From assembly GCF_000015105.1 (NCBI RefSeq), contig NC_008610.1, positions 620,001 to 684,000 on the forward strand: 64,000 nt of DNA. Reading direction: 5' to 3'. The DNA comes from Candidatus Ruthia magnifica str. Cm (Calyptogena magnifica) (GTDB lineage Bacteria; Pseudomonadota; Gammaproteobacteria; PS1; Pseudothioglobaceae). The translations under genes and the position numbers were made by a program. This document shows positions 41,558-51,545 of this stretch, piece by piece; position 1 is the stretch's first letter; each line of letters opens with the position of its first letter. Below the pieces are notes generated by a model. It worked only from the letters and a program-made list of their open reading frames with translations. It searched no databases and had not been told where the DNA came from.

Positions 41558-42343
41558 ATGTTTTTATCTTACTTTGCAATAGCTTTGTATTTGGCTGCAG
41601 CCCTTTTACTAATGCGTTATTTTGTGAAAAATGAAACCCAACACCAGCATCAAAAAACCATTTTTTTATTGGTCAGTTTTGCCATAATTGTACAAGCGCT
41701 CACTTTTAACCATTTTTGGAGTGAAAAAGGTATTATTTTTGGTCTGGCAAATAGTGCTTCATTTGTTACTTGGATGATTGCTGTTTTGTTGTTTTTATCA
41801 TCATTATCCAAACCTGTGCATGTATTAGGTATATTGGTTTATCCATTAGTGGCATTCACACTAGTCTTTAGTATTATCTTTCCAGATACAACAAGTAAAG
41901 TCATTCCGCTGAACATTTCTTTACACGTATTTTTATCAATAACTGCCTATGCCCTATTGGCTTTAGCAGTGTGCCAATCTGTATTGTTAAAAATTCAAGA
42001 AAAGCACTTACACGCAAGAAAAGTTAATGACTTTATTAACAAACTGCCAGCATTACAAACCATGGAGACGTTACTATTTCAAAGCCTTAAAATTGGTTTT
42101 TATTTATTAACCTTATCACTACTTTCCGGTTTTATTTTTATACAAGATATATTTGCTCAGCACTTGATACATAAAACCGCTCTTTCAATCATTGCATGGA
42201 TTATTTTTGCCACACTTGTATTTGGTAGAAAAGCCTTTGGCTGGCGTGGAAAGCAAGCCATCACTGCCACACAAATTGGTTTTGGTATTTTGGTTGTTGC
42301 TTATTTTGGCTCTAAGTTTGTTTTAGAGCGCCTTTTGAACTAA
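41558..42343 (+). CDS. ypjD: Inner membrane protein YpjD, CcsA/HemX-like family
   Basis: 261 residues with about eight transmembrane helices, in the cytochrome c assembly (CcsA/CcmC/HemX) fold. PLNISLHVFLSITAYALLAL and GWRGKQAITATQIGFGILVV are typical blocks. E. coli YpjD, also next to ffh, is 263 residues. Exact biochemical role is unsettled; membrane transport or cytochrome-related functions have been proposed. Confidence 0.88.
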   Translation: MFLSYFAIALYLAAALLLMRYFVKNETQHQHQKTIFLLVSFAIIVQALTFNHFWSEKGIIFGLANSASFVTWMIAVLLFLSSLSKPVHVLGILVYPLVAFTLVFSIIFPDTTSKVIPLNISLHVFLSITAYALLALAVCQSVLLKIQEKHLHARKVNDFINKLPALQTMETLLFQSLKIGFYLLTLSLLSGFIFIQDIFAQHLIHKTALSIIAWIIFATLVFGRKAFGWRGKQAITATQIGFGILVVAYFGSKFVLERLLN

Positions 42344-42387
42344 TACTTATTTAAAAATAATACTTTAAATTTGCAAACTTAAAAACT

Positions 42388-44175
42388 TTAGTCAATATGT
42401 AAAACAGCTAGAAATACCTCTTGAGGAATGTTTACCTTACCCACACTACGCATACGTTTTTTGCCTTTCTTTTGTTTATCAAGTAGCTTTCGCTTACGCG
42501 AAATGTCACCACCATAGCATTTAGCAGTCACATTTTTTCTGAGTGCTTTTACATTTGAGCGTGAGATAATCTTAGAACCAATACAGGCTTGAATAGTAAC
42601 ATCAAACATTTGCCTCGGAATGAGCTTTTTCATCTTTTCAACCAACTCTCGTCCTTTATGTACAGAATCATTTCGATGAATAATAAGTGCTAACACATCT
42701 ACTGGCTCTTGATTAATCATGATGTCTAAACGAATTAAATCAGATTTTTGATAACGCTCAAAACGGTAATCCATGGAAGCAAAACCACGTGATATAGATT
42801 TTAATCGGTCAAAAAAATCAAACACAACTTCATTAAGTGGCAATTCATAAACAAGGGACACTTGCCCACCCATATAAGTAATATTTTTTTGTACACCACG
42901 TTTTTCTACACACAAACTAATTATCACACCTACGTATTCGTCAGTCACTAAGATATTTGCAGTAATAATTGGCTCTCTAAATTCAGCAATACTTTGATTG
43001 ATTGGTATTTTTGAGGGGCTATCTATTCTATAAATAACCCCTTTAGTGTCAAGAATTTCATAAATAACAGTCGGTGCAGTGGTAATTAAATTAAGATTGT
43101 ATTCGCGCTCCAAACGTTCTTGAACAATTTCCATGTGTAGTAAACCTAAAAATCCAATGCGAAAACCAAAGCCCAGTGCATCTGAATTTTCAGGCTCATA
43201 TTGTAACGCTGCATCGTTTAGGCGAAGTTTTGCCAATGCATCACGAAACTTCTCATAATCTTCGCCAGAAATGGGGAAAATACCTGAAAATACACGAGGT
43301 TGTACTGGTTTAAAACCTTCCAAAGGTTTTGATGCAGAATTTTTAGCACCTGTAATAGTATCACCCACTGGTGCACCATCAATATTTTTAATACTGGCAA
43401 TTAAAAACCCAACCTCTCCTGCTTTTAAACTGTTTGTTTTTTTACGCTTAGGTCTGAACACACCCACTTCATCTACTAAATGTTCTTTACCATTTGAAAA
43501 AATCTTAATTTTTGTTTTGGTTCTAATTTCACCATCAATCACACGAATTAAAGACACTACACCTAAGTAATTATCAAACCAAGAATCAATGATTAAAGCT
43601 TTAATGGGTGAGTCAATATTACCTTTTGGGGCGGGTATTTTTTCTACAATTTGTTCTAAAATATCCTCAATACCCATGCCTGATTTAGCACTAGCATAAA
43701 CCGCATCATGCGCCTCAACACCAATTACATCTTCAATTTCATCCACCACACGATCAGGGTCTGCTGCTGGCAAGTCAATCTTATTAAGTACAGGTACTAC
43801 TTCTAGCCCTTGATCTAGTGCAGTATAGCAATTTGCAATCGTTTGCGCCTCAACCCCTTGCGATGCATCAACAATAAGTAGTGCACCTTCACAAGCAGAA
43901 AGTGAGCGAGATACTTCATAAGAAAAATCCACATGACCAGGTGTATCAATAAAATTCAGCTGATAAGTTTCATTATTTCTAGCCTGATAATCAAGCGTAA
44001 CACTTTGAGATTTAATCGTAATACCACGTTCTTTTTCAATGTCCATAGAGTCCAGTACTTGTGCTGACATTTCCCGATCGCTCAAACCACCACAAAATTG
44101 AATAAAGCGATCAGCAATAGTTGATTTACCGTGATCAATATGAGCAATAATTGAAAAATTACGAATGTTTTTCAT
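42388..44175 (-). CDS. lepA: Elongation factor 4 (LepA)
   Basis: A 595-residue translational GTPase that remodels stalled or back-translocated ribosomes. G1 [15 protein letters not shown]3 DTPGHVDF, G4 [10 protein letters not shown], and the LepA-specific C-terminal domain ending [20 protein letters not shown]. It has no downstream lepB; in many gammaproteobacteria lepA-lepB-rnc-era form one cluster, but here the pieces are dispersed within about 14 kb. Confidence 0.97.
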   Translation of the reverse strand: MKNIRNFSIIAHIDHGKSTIADRFIQFCGGLSDREMSAQVLDSMDIEKERGITIKSQSVTLDYQARNNETYQLNFIDTPGHVDFSYEVSRSLSACEGALLIVDASQGVEAQTIANCYTALDQGLEVVPVLNKIDLPAADPDRVVDEIEDVIGVEAHDAVYASAKSGMGIEDILEQIVEKIPAPKGNIDSPIKALIIDSWFDNYLGVVSLIRVIDGEIRTKTKIKIFSNGKEHLVDEVGVFRPKRKKTNSLKAGEVGFLIASIKNIDGAPVGDTITGAKNSASKPLEGFKPVQPRVFSGIFPISGEDYEKFRDALAKLRLNDAALQYEPENSDALGFGFRIGFLGLLHMEIVQERLEREYNLNLITTAPTVIYEILDTKGVIYRIDSPSKIPINQSIAEFREPIITANILVTDEYVGVIISLCVEKRGVQKNITYMGGQVSLVYELPLNEVVFDFFDRLKSISRGFASMDYRFERYQKSDLIRLDIMINQEPVDVLALIIHRNDSVHKGRELVEKMKKLIPRQMFDVTIQACIGSKIISRSNVKALRKNVTAKCYGGDISRKRKLLDKQKKGKKRMRSVGKVNIPQEVFLAVLHID

Positions 44176-44216
44176 GTGATAAAATATGGTTTTTATAAAA
44201 ACATCATTATACAGTT

Positions 44217-44666
44217 ATGAATAAAGTTCAACCAATTACCTGTACTGCTACAAGCGATTTAGAAATAAATATTCCTGATACTCAAGGACGTCATATCGTC
44301 TTGTATTTTTATCCCAAAGACGCCACCCCAGGGTGCACCACTGAAGGACAGGATTTTAGAGACAATCATCAAGCCTTTGCAGATGCCAATACGGTGATTT
44401 ATGGTGTTTCAAAAGATGATTTAACCAAGCATGAAAAATTTAAAGCCAAACAAAATTTCCCTTTTGAACTGATTACTGATGTTGGTGGCACTTTGTGTGA
44501 ATTGTTTAATGTTTGGCAGTTAAAAAAGTTTATGGGGAGTGAATATATGGGTATTGTAAGATCAACTTTCTTGATTGATGCCAATGGCAATATTCTTAAA
44601 CATTGGAATAAGGTTAAGGTTAAAGGTCATGCTGAGGAAGTTTTAGCTTATTTACAAGCATTATGA
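44217..44666 (+). CDS. bcp: Thiol peroxidase of the Bcp/PrxQ family
   Basis: A 149-residue peroxiredoxin that reduces peroxides with thioredoxin-type donors. FYPKDATPGCTTEGQDFRDN contains the peroxidatic cysteine (residue 40). The second cysteine found five residues later in E. coli Bcp is missing (TTEGQ), so it is either a 1-Cys enzyme or resolves elsewhere, for instance at LCELF. Its stop overlaps ubiG (ATGA). Confidence 0.92.
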   Translation: MNKVQPITCTATSDLEINIPDTQGRHIVLYFYPKDATPGCTTEGQDFRDNHQAFADANTVIYGVSKDDLTKHEKFKAKQNFPFELITDVGGTLCELFNVWQLKKFMGSEYMGIVRSTFLIDANGNILKHWNKVKVKGHAEEVLAYLQAL

Positions 44667-45367
44667 GCAACATTGATTTTAACGAGGTTGATAAATTCGC
44701 TGCTCTAGCATCACGCTGGTGGGATAAAAACTCTGAATTTAAACCCCTACACGACATTAATCCACTCAGGCTAAATTATATCAAAGAGAAATGTGGCTGC
44801 TCACTCAAAGGAAAAAAAATCCTTGATGTTGGCTGTGGTGGTGGTATCTTAGCAGAGTCTCTTGCTTTAGAAGGCGCGATTGTGACAGGTATTGATATGG
44901 CAGAAGCAGGTTTAGAAGTTGCTAAATTACACTTAATTGAATCGGACTTAGAAGTGGATTATCAAAAAATACCTGTAGAAAAATTTACCGAGCAATACAC
45001 CGAAAAATTTGATGTTATTACCTGTTTAGAAATGTTAGAACATGTGCCTGACCCCAGTTCAATTGTCAAAGCTTGTAGCAAATTAGTCAAACCTAGCGGA
45101 CAAGTATTCTTTTCAACCATCAACCGCAACATCAAATCTTATTTGTTTGCTATTATCGGTGCAGAATACATCCTCAAACTCCTACCCAAAGGTACGCACG
45201 ACTGGAATAAATTCATCCAACCTAGCGAAATGGACGAATGGGCAAGAGACTCATCTTTATCACTTAAAAGCATGATTGGAATAACCTACAACCCCTTAAA
45301 AAAAACCTACAAATTTGAGAATGATGTAAGTGTGAATTATTTGTCTTATTATCAAAAACAACTGTAG
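44663..45367 (+). CDS. ubiG: Ubiquinone biosynthesis O-methyltransferase UbiG
   Basis: A 234-residue SAM methyltransferase acting twice in ubiquinone synthesis. The SAM motif ILDVGCGGGILAESLALEGA and post-I GIDMAEAGLEVAK are clear; VDKFAALASRWWDKNSEFKP at the start and LPKGTHDWNKFIQPSEM are UbiG-specific. Overlaps bcp by 4 bp. Confidence 0.96.
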   Translation: MSNIDFNEVDKFAALASRWWDKNSEFKPLHDINPLRLNYIKEKCGCSLKGKKILDVGCGGGILAESLALEGAIVTGIDMAEAGLEVAKLHLIESDLEVDYQKIPVEKFTEQYTEKFDVITCLEMLEHVPDPSSIVKACSKLVKPSGQVFFSTINRNIKSYLFAIIGAEYILKLLPKGTHDWNKFIQPSEMDEWARDSSLSLKSMIGITYNPLKKTYKFENDVSVNYLSYYQKQL

Positions 45368-45378
45368 ATAAATAAAAA

Positions 45379-45687
45379 ATGAAAAAAATACTCACTTTTT
45401 TATTACTTACCACTACTGGTCTTAATGGATTAGCACTTTCACCCAACAAAATGCTAGCAATTGTTGGTGCGGTGAAGTATTACAATGAAAACTGTGGAGG
45501 GTTAAATTTAGCAGGTTTACGCAGAATGAATAAAGGCTTGAAGCGCTTTAAAATGCATAAAATCCCTAGACCCTTACTAGAACAACATCCTTTATCTATA
45601 TCTAGTTATCAAACCGCAGAAAAATTTGGCTGTACTGGCACTAAGAATGAGGCTTATAAAGCGGGGTTTGGTCAATATATCAATTAG
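45379..45687 (+). CDS. Small exported protein of unknown function
   Basis: 102 residues starting with a clear signal peptide (MKKILTFLLLTTTGLNGLA). The mature part is basic and has two cysteines (NENCGG and KFGCTG), possibly a disulfide. It starts 11 bp after ubiG and its stop overlaps the convergent acpS stop by 4 bp. No family recognised; the intact frame in a decaying genome suggests it is used. Confidence 0.65.
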   Translation: MKKILTFLLLTTTGLNGLALSPNKMLAIVGAVKYYNENCGGLNLAGLRRMNKGLKRFKMHKIPRPLLEQHPLSISSYQTAEKFGCTGTKNEAYKAGFGQYIN

Positions 45688-46067
45688 TCTTCTGTTTCTA
45701 GAATGACAAACGCTACAGTGTTAAATTTCTCATCCGATAGGCTTAAATGCGCCTGTTTAATGTTTTTATTTACAAGATATAAACGTAATTTTTCGCTAAG
45801 AAAAAAATTCGGTTTACCATTTTCATTATTACGTACGGTTAAATCTTGAAAACTAATAATCTTGCCAATGCCCGTACCTAAAGCCTTTGCAAAAGCCTCT
45901 TTAGCGGCAAAACGCTTGGCGCAATAAGCGGCACTATCGCCTTTATTGGCGAATAGGGCTTGTTCGTGTTCGGACAATACGCGCTTGACAAAACTTTGTT
46001 TGTTTTTGCTTAATATATGTTCAACACGTTTGATATTGATAATATCGATACCTACGCCATAAATCAT
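45684..46067 (-). CDS. acpS: Holo-[acyl-carrier-protein] synthase
   Basis: A 127-residue phosphopantetheinyl transferase that activates acyl carrier protein. [13 protein letters not shown] at the start supplies the Mg-binding aspartate, and [17 protein letters not shown] the conserved glutamate. Length is normal. Its start overlaps the pdxJ stop by 4 bp, the usual pdxJ-acpS coupling. Confidence 0.95.
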   Translation of the reverse strand: MIYGVGIDIINIKRVEHILSKNKQSFVKRVLSEHEQALFANKGDSAAYCAKRFAAKEAFAKALGTGIGKIISFQDLTVRNNENGKPNFFLSEKLRLYLVNKNIKQAHLSLSDEKFNTVAFVILETED

Positions 46068-46789
46068 AATCTCGCCTCTAGCATTAATGTTTTCATCTCA
46101 CGAGTAGCAACTTCAAGACCAACAAACACGGCTCTGGCAATAATTGAATGTCCAATATTGAGCTCAACAATTTCAGGTAATTTAGCAATAGAGGTTGTAT
46201 TTTCCAAGGTCAATCCATGGCCTGCATTGACTTGCAAGCCAATTGAGTGCGCATAAGTGGTCATGGTTTTAATTTTTTCAAATTCTACTAGTTGCATCTC
46301 ATTAGTTGCATTAACATAATGTCCAGTATGTAACTCAATCACAGGTGCACTACACTCACGCGCTGCATCAATTTGATCTTTTTGCGCGTCAATAAACAAA
46401 GAGACAATAATTTTTGACTCGCTCAAACGTAGGCAAACATCTTTCATTCTGGATATTTGCGATGCTACATCAAGTCCACCCTCAGTGGTTAACTCCTCAC
46501 GCTTTTCAGGTACTAAACAACAATCTTGGGGTTTAATTTTGCTAGCAATAGTAATCATCTCATTTGTTGCTGCCATTTCTAAGTTCATTTTTGTGGTGAG
46601 TTGATTACATAGAATTTCAACATCAGCATCTTGAATATGACGCCTATCCTCACGTAAATGTAGCGTAATACTGTCTGCACCTGATTTTTCACACAATAAA
46701 GCCGCTTCTATCAGCGAGGGGTAGTTTGTACCTCTGACCTGTCTAATGGTGGCAATATGATCAATATTAATGCCTAAATAAATACTCAT
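46064..46789 (-). CDS. pdxJ: Pyridoxine 5'-phosphate synthase
   Basis: A 241-residue TIM-barrel enzyme that joins 3-amino-2-oxopropyl phosphate and deoxyxylulose 5-phosphate into [23 protein letters not shown] at the start, [19 protein letters not shown] and [14 protein letters not shown] are characteristic. Followed by acpS, preceded by the dead recO. Confidence 0.96.
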   Translation of the reverse strand: MSIYLGINIDHIATIRQVRGTNYPSLIEAALLCEKSGADSITLHLREDRRHIQDADVEILCNQLTTKMNLEMAATNEMITIASKIKPQDCCLVPEKREELTTEGGLDVASQISRMKDVCLRLSESKIIVSLFIDAQKDQIDAARECSAPVIELHTGHYVNATNEMQLVEFEKIKTMTTYAHSIGLQVNAGHGLTLENTTSIAKLPEIVELNIGHSIIARAVFVGLEVATREMKTLMLEARL

Positions 46790-46819
46790 TGTTTTTATGG
46801 TTTAGTAAAAAGAACTTAT

Positions 46820-47450
46820 AGCCTAAAAGAGAGTGTGATCACTGTTTGTTCAAATCACGATAAACCTTTAATTATTGTGAATTTGGACTATTTTCAATTA
46901 CTTCTATTAATAATTCGTTAATTAATTTTTCCGATATTTTACCCAAATAATTGGATATAAATTCTACTTGGGACTAATATTCGTAATAGCTATTTAGGTT
47001 AATTTCATTGTCATTAATATCAGTTTCAAAATTAATGTCGTAATCTAACTCAGTTAATAGACTATTTTCAAATATCCTAAAATACCAATGCCTAGCACTT
47101 TGCTTTAAATATCCCAGACGCTTGACTCAAAAATTATTGATAACGTTCAAATAACCCAGAATATAGGTCTTATTCATGTAATAATCTTGATATTAACTCA
47201 TTTACATACATACCCAATATCAATTTCTTCGCCCTTAAAATTTTTAAATACATCATCAATTTATCAATGGCTTAATATCTTTGACTCAACCCCCACTACC
47301 TGAAAATAAAATACTTAAATGTTGAAATATCTAAAATATAGGTTTTGAGCTTATCCACTAAACGAATTTTTCCAAAATTATAGGTAAAAAAATCAAGCAG
47401 TAGATGAATCTTAAAAGTCCGACGATGAATTAAAAAATAGGAGTTGGTTC
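46820..47450 (-). pseudogene. recO: Dead recO (recombination mediator)
   Basis: The interval 46790-47454 sits exactly where recO belongs in rnc-era-recO-pdxJ-acpS and has no open frame. Minus-strand pieces read LLLDFFTYNFGKIRLVDK ('slLv.lFT...G.i.lvaKG', the OB-fold start), YLNVINNF, and RIFENSLLTELDYDINFETD ('R.FE..LL.elGy.ldl') then SNYLGKISEKLINELLIEVI. Order, position and wording agree with RecO; stops and shifts are numerous. Confidence 0.8.
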
Positions 47451-47454
47451 AACT

Positions 47455-48381
47455 TTAATTATATCCCAATGAAGCCAGTGCGCGCTTATCATTAGACCAA
47501 CCTTGTTTGACTTTGACCCAAAGTTTTAAGAATACTTTTCTATCTAAAAAGCCTTCAATACTTTTTCGTGCTTCAGTGCCAATTAGTTTGAGCATTACGC
47601 CCTTGTTGCCAATCACAATATTTTTTTGTGAGGCTTTGTCAACAAAAATACGGGCAGAAATTCGCTGTAGGTTGCCATTTTGTTCAAATTGTTCAATTTC
47701 AACAGTTAAATCATAAGGCAACTCATCTTTTAAATGACGCATAAGTTTTTCTCGAATAAATTCAGAAACAATAAATTTTTCACTTCTATTAGTTATATAA
47801 TCAGCATCAAAAATAAGAGCTTGTTCTGGTAAATAATGCAAAACTAATTTACGCAATGCGTGGATATCATTCTTTTTAAATGCCGATAAGGGAAATAAAT
47901 CTGTTGGTTGGTATTTTTGAGAAACTTTATCCAAAAATGGCAATACCTCTTTCGCATATTTTAATTTGTCAATTTTGTTAATACATAAAATAACGGGCGT
48001 CTTTATTCGAGTAATATGTTCTAAAACCCTTGAATCCTCTTTGGTCCATTTACCCACCTCTGTCAGCCACAAAATAACATCCACATTTGCTATGGTTGAA
48101 CTGGCCGCTTTGTTCATATAAGAATTAATAGCTTTGCAATTACCCATATGAATGCCTGGCGTATCTACAAATACCATTTGATAATCATCAGTTGTGTCAA
48201 TGACATGGATGCGGTGACGCGTAGTTTGTGGACGATGCGAAGTGATGGATAATTTCTGCCCAATTAATTCATTAACAAGCGTAGATTTACCAACATTAGG
48301 TCGTCCAACAACTGCAATAAAACCTGACTTAAAATTTAACTTAGTGGTTTTATTGCTTATTTTAAATTGTTTAGGATTCAT
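47455..48381 (-). CDS. era: GTPase Era
   Basis: A GTPase that binds 16S rRNA during 30S maturation. GTPase motifs GRPNVGKSTLV, DTPGIHMG and NKIDKLKY, then a C-terminal KH domain (RKVFLKLWVKVKQGWSNDKR). I chose the ATG at 48381, which overlaps the rnc stop (ATGA) and gives 308 residues; a longer frame from 48417 would lie inside rnc. Coupled to rnc as usual. Confidence 0.95.
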   Translation of the reverse strand: MNPKQFKISNKTTKLNFKSGFIAVVGRPNVGKSTLVNELIGQKLSITSHRPQTTRHRIHVIDTTDDYQMVFVDTPGIHMGNCKAINSYMNKAASSTIANVDVILWLTEVGKWTKEDSRVLEHITRIKTPVILCINKIDKLKYAKEVLPFLDKVSQKYQPTDLFPLSAFKKNDIHALRKLVLHYLPEQALIFDADYITNRSEKFIVSEFIREKLMRHLKDELPYDLTVEIEQFEQNGNLQRISARIFVDKASQKNIVIGNKGVMLKLIGTEARKSIEGFLDRKVFLKLWVKVKQGWSNDKRALASLGYN

Positions 48382-49043
48382 GATTCTTTTAATTTTTTTA
48401 ATAAGGTTTGTGCACAAGATTGTTCCGCTTTTTTAATGCTTTTGGCAGATTGACTAACTTGCAAGTTTTGGTCCTTTAAAAGGCAATTTATTGTAAATAT
48501 TGCATTATGATCTTTGCCTATTGTATCAGTGAGTTCATATTTTGGCAAAACATTACCATATTTTTGCAAGTATTCTTGTAATTGTGTCTTTGGATCCTTT
48601 AGCGAATCATCTGGACTAATATTGTTTAATAACATCTCAAAAAGATCTAAAACAACTGTACTCGTGGTCTCAAAATTAGAATCTAATAACACCGCACCAA
48701 ATATTGCCTCAATAGCATCTGCTTGAATAGATTCTCGTCTGTAACCACCGCTTTTCAATTCACCAAAGCCTAAAATTAAACTGTTTGATAATTCTAATCC
48801 AGCACTTAACTGTGTCAAGGTTTGATCTCTAACTAAGTGTGATCTTAATCGGGAGAGTTTACCTTCATCAATATTTGGAAAACGCTGATAAAGCTCTTTT
48901 GAGATTATCACACCTAAAATACTATCACCTAAAAATTCTAAACGTTCATTATTGTTTTTTCCCATGGAACAATGTGTTAAGGCAAGTTTTAACAAAGACA
49001 AATCTTTAAATTGATAATTAATTTTTTTTTGTAATTTTTTCAT
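48378..49043 (-). CDS. rnc: Ribonuclease III
   Basis: A 221-residue double-strand-specific RNase. The signature NERLEFLGDSILG holds the catalytic acidic residues; the C-terminal half is a double-stranded RNA-binding domain (DPKTQLQEYLQKYGNVLPKY). It is followed by era and is divergent, across 76 bp, from the Cas6-like gene. Confidence 0.96.
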   Translation of the reverse strand: MKKLQKKINYQFKDLSLLKLALTHCSMGKNNNERLEFLGDSILGVIISKELYQRFPNIDEGKLSRLRSHLVRDQTLTQLSAGLELSNSLILGFGELKSGGYRRESIQADAIEAIFGAVLLDSNFETTSTVVLDLFEMLLNNISPDDSLKDPKTQLQEYLQKYGNVLPKYELTDTIGKDHNAIFTINCLLKDQNLQVSQSAKSIKKAEQSCAQTLLKKLKES

Positions 49044-49079
49044 TACTTTGTATCAGGTTTTGTAAACGAGCAATTCGTT

Positions 49080-49085
49080 TATAAT
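49080..49085 (+). promoter_or_regulatory. Probable -10 box for the Cas6-like gene
   Basis: A perfect TATAAT lies 34 bp upstream of the ATG at 49120, in the 76-bp spacer shared with divergent rnc. The -35 is weak (TTTGTA at about 49059 with a short 15-bp spacer). Prediction only. Confidence 0.35.
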
Positions 49086-49119
49086 ATGTTTTTTCTTATT
49101 ACAACTTAAGTATTTTTTT

Positions 49120-49782
49120 ATGTTTTGGCAAGAAGACACTAAAAAGGAACATTTTACGCTGCCTGAAACCATACAAGATGCGGTGTTTAATATCTTTGCT
49201 AAGATTTTACCTATTAATCATAGCTTTTTACTAGCACAAACACTACTTAAACACTTACCATGGCTTGATGAGGTGGATGCTGGTATATTTAATATTAGTG
49301 TGGCAGATGGTAATGGCTGGACACAAAATCACAAAGATGGGTTTTATTATCCTTCCAAACGCTCAAAACTAACCATTAGAGTGCCAAAAGACAAACTTTA
49401 TGAAACCCAGCAATTACTTGGAAAAACACTAGATTTAGGCAAATATCAAATAAAAATTATCAAATCTTTGAAACCAAAATTACTCAGTGACATGCCTGTA
49501 CTGTTTTCAAAAAATATTGCTTGTAATGAAGCAATGAGTGAAGACGATTTCTTACAGGTGACTTTTGAACAATTAAAAATACTTGGTATTTCTGTTAAAA
49601 AAATGATGGTTGGTCTTGAAAAGAACATTAAAACCGACACTCACATTATTCACACTCGTTCACTAATGATAGCTGATTTAAAAAAAGATGAATCAGTATT
49701 ATTACAAGAAAAAGGTCTTGGTGATTATCGATTATTAGGCTGTGGGTTGTTTATTCCTCACAAAGACATCACAAGCATTTAA
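49120..49782 (+). CDS. Stand-alone Cas6/Cmx6-like (type I-MYXAN style) RNA-processing protein
   Basis: 220 residues. The wording follows the Cas6/Cmx6 family: an N-terminal ferredoxin-like strand then ILPINHSFLLAQTLLKHLPW ('ip.dHgy.Ly.als..lP'), SKRSKLTIRVPKDKL ('krS.L.lRlP'), LLGKTLDLGKYQIKI ('LaGk.L.i....i'), FLQVTFEQLKILGI, and the glycine-rich C terminus EKGLGDYRLLGCGLFIPHKD ('GLG..r.mGCGiFvPhk'). Cas6 enzymes cut CRISPR precursor RNA; a histidine early in the protein (INHSF) is at the family's usual catalytic position. There is no CRISPR array and no other cas gene in the window. The frame is intact and starts with its own promoter-like box. Function in this setting is unknown. Confidence 0.75.
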   Translation: MFWQEDTKKEHFTLPETIQDAVFNIFAKILPINHSFLLAQTLLKHLPWLDEVDAGIFNISVADGNGWTQNHKDGFYYPSKRSKLTIRVPKDKLYETQQLLGKTLDLGKYQIKIIKSLKPKLLSDMPVLFSKNIACNEAMSEDDFLQVTFEQLKILGISVKKMMVGLEKNIKTDTHIIHTRSLMIADLKKDESVLLQEKGLGDYRLLGCGLFIPHKDITSI

Positions 49783-49849
49783 CTTACACTAAAAATATTT
49801 TTGTACTACAATTAATTAACAACTTCTAAAAATAAATTGTGCGTGCTTT

Positions 49850-50750
49850 AATATATTATTTTCTTTACTTCTTTCATTTTAATCTATTGCAATTAAATCT
49901 TTAGGTGTCAAAATCGTTCACGAGATGCCTAATTGGTTTAAAGCTTCTTTTGTAGATTTTTCTGAAGGTTTGAAAAGTAGGTAGCAAACAATAACAAATA
50001 TATGATGATTTACTTTTATCAAAATAGCTGCCCTTATTACACTAAATTTATTGAAGATAATTTTCACAATACTTCTTTATAGTCTAAAAACTACAAAAAT
50101 ATTTTGACATTTTTGACTAATTGTCAAGGTAAAGAATTGATGGAAAAATAATTTTCAGCTTTGATGAAAGTACAATTCACCTCCAATCAACGTACTTAAA
50201 TTCAATGGCTATCAATCAGTTGAAAATTTAAATCAAGGTTTTTACAATTATACTAATAACCTTAAAAAAAAGATAAAACGGATAACCTAAACAAAAATTC
50301 ATTATTAAAAACAGAACCACATATGCTATCTCGTAGAAAAACCTTGCATATACAAAACTATTTAGTTGTTTTTTGAAGAGCCTAATTGTTAAGAATGCAA
50401 CACCTTTTATCAAACGCTCATGCAGATAGAACAAACCAAAGCCTTATTAAAAACCATGCAAATGGTATAACTCAATACTCTATCAGACACTAAAATTATT
50501 ATTCCATCAGATAAATGAACCACCCCTAAAAAATGGAATGAAGATTTAAAACTTACTTATAAGCTAGCCATTATGTTTTTAAAAAAACAAGATAAAGAAA
50601 TTATCAGAAAAGATGCTTTTTAAGGCTTATCACTTCCACGGTATTATGACTTACATCACTTCAGGGAATACAAACACCAACTAAACTTTCAGTGTTATTT
50701 ATAAGATAAGTTTTACGCTCAAGATATTACAGTGAATATTTAGAAATAAT
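49850..50750 (+). pseudogene. Remnant of a two-domain thioredoxin-like protein (SoxW-like)
   Basis: No intact gene between the Cas6-like gene and thyA. Plus-strand pieces in order: LGVKIVHEMPNWFKASFVDF, NNNKYMMIYFYQNSCPYYTK ('yFhQdgCPYC.k'), VQFT with FNGYQSVENLNQGFYNY ('TPtl.F...rlnGYr.pe.f'), then a second domain YLVVFEEPNCxECNTFYQ, LNTLSDTKIIIPSD, LTYKLAIMFLKKQDKEIIRK and YHFHGIMTYITSG. The first CxxC has become CPYY. Many stops interrupt it. The small minus-strand frame at 50228-50434 is fortuitous. Confidence 0.7.
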
Positions 50751-51545
50751 TTAAATTGCAACTGTCGCTTTAATGTATGCATCAAACACGTAATTTATAA
50801 ACTCAAAATCCTCAAAATTGTAATCAAAAATACTGTCAGGCTTGTTATTGATTTTAAGTGTTGCTAGTGTTTTTGGAGTGCGAGCTAATTGTATTTCTAC
50901 TTGTTTAGTATGATTGGAATAAATATGACAATCACCGCCACTCCAAATAAAATCACCCACTTCCAAATCACACTGTTGCGCCATCATGTGGGTTAGTAAT
51001 GCATATGAAGCAATATTAAATGGTACACCAAGGAAAACATCTGCACTTCTTTGATACAACTGACAAGATAGCTTCCCAAGCGCAACGTAAAACTGAAAAA
51101 ATGCATGACAAGGTGGTAATGCCATATTTTCCAATTCACCAACATTCCAAGCTGAAACAATAATTCTACGAGAATCTGGCGTATTCTTAATTTGCTCTAT
51201 CACTTGCATAATTTGGTCAATACTTTCACCTCTAACATTTTGCCAATTTCGCCACTGTACACCATAAATTGGGCCTAAATCCCCGTTTTTATCTGCCCAT
51301 TCATTCCAAATTCGCACACCATTTTCTTGTAAGTATTTAATATTAGTAGCACCGCTAAGAAACCACAACAACTCGTGCACAACTGAAGGTAAGTGTACAC
51401 GTTTGGTGGTTATAAGTGGAAATCCATCAGATAAATCAAAACGCATTTGGTATCCAAACAAGCTGGTTGTTCCTATGCCTGTTCTATCGGTTTTATTGGT
51501 GCCAGTATTTTTAACCAGCCTTAAAAAATCTAAGTATTGTTTCAC
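50751..51545 (-). CDS. thyA: Thymidylate synthase
   Basis: 264 residues, same length as E. coli ThyA. It makes dTMP from dUMP using methylene-tetrahydrofolate. The active cysteine is in [12 protein letters not shown], and [20 protein letters not shown] and [20 protein letters not shown] are signature blocks. Overlaps the lgt stop by 4 bp. Confidence 0.97.
   Translation of the reverse strand: MKQYLDFLRLVKNTGTNKTDRTGIGTTSLFGYQMRFDLSDGFPLITTKRVHLPSVVHELLWFLSGATNIKYLQENGVRIWNEWADKNGDLGPIYGVQWRNWQNVRGESIDQIMQVIEQIKNTPDSRRIIVSAWNVGELENMALPPCHAFFQFYVALGKLSCQLYQRSADVFLGVPFNIASYALLTHMMAQQCDLEVGDFIWSGGDCHIYSNHTKQVEIQLARTPKTLATLKINNKPDSIFDYNFEDFEFINYVFDAYIKATVAI

Noticed and set aside
50228-50434. 68-codon minus-strand hydrophobic frame
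   Set aside because: It runs antisense to the readable second half of the thioredoxin remnant; the hydrophobicity is that of AT-rich antisense.
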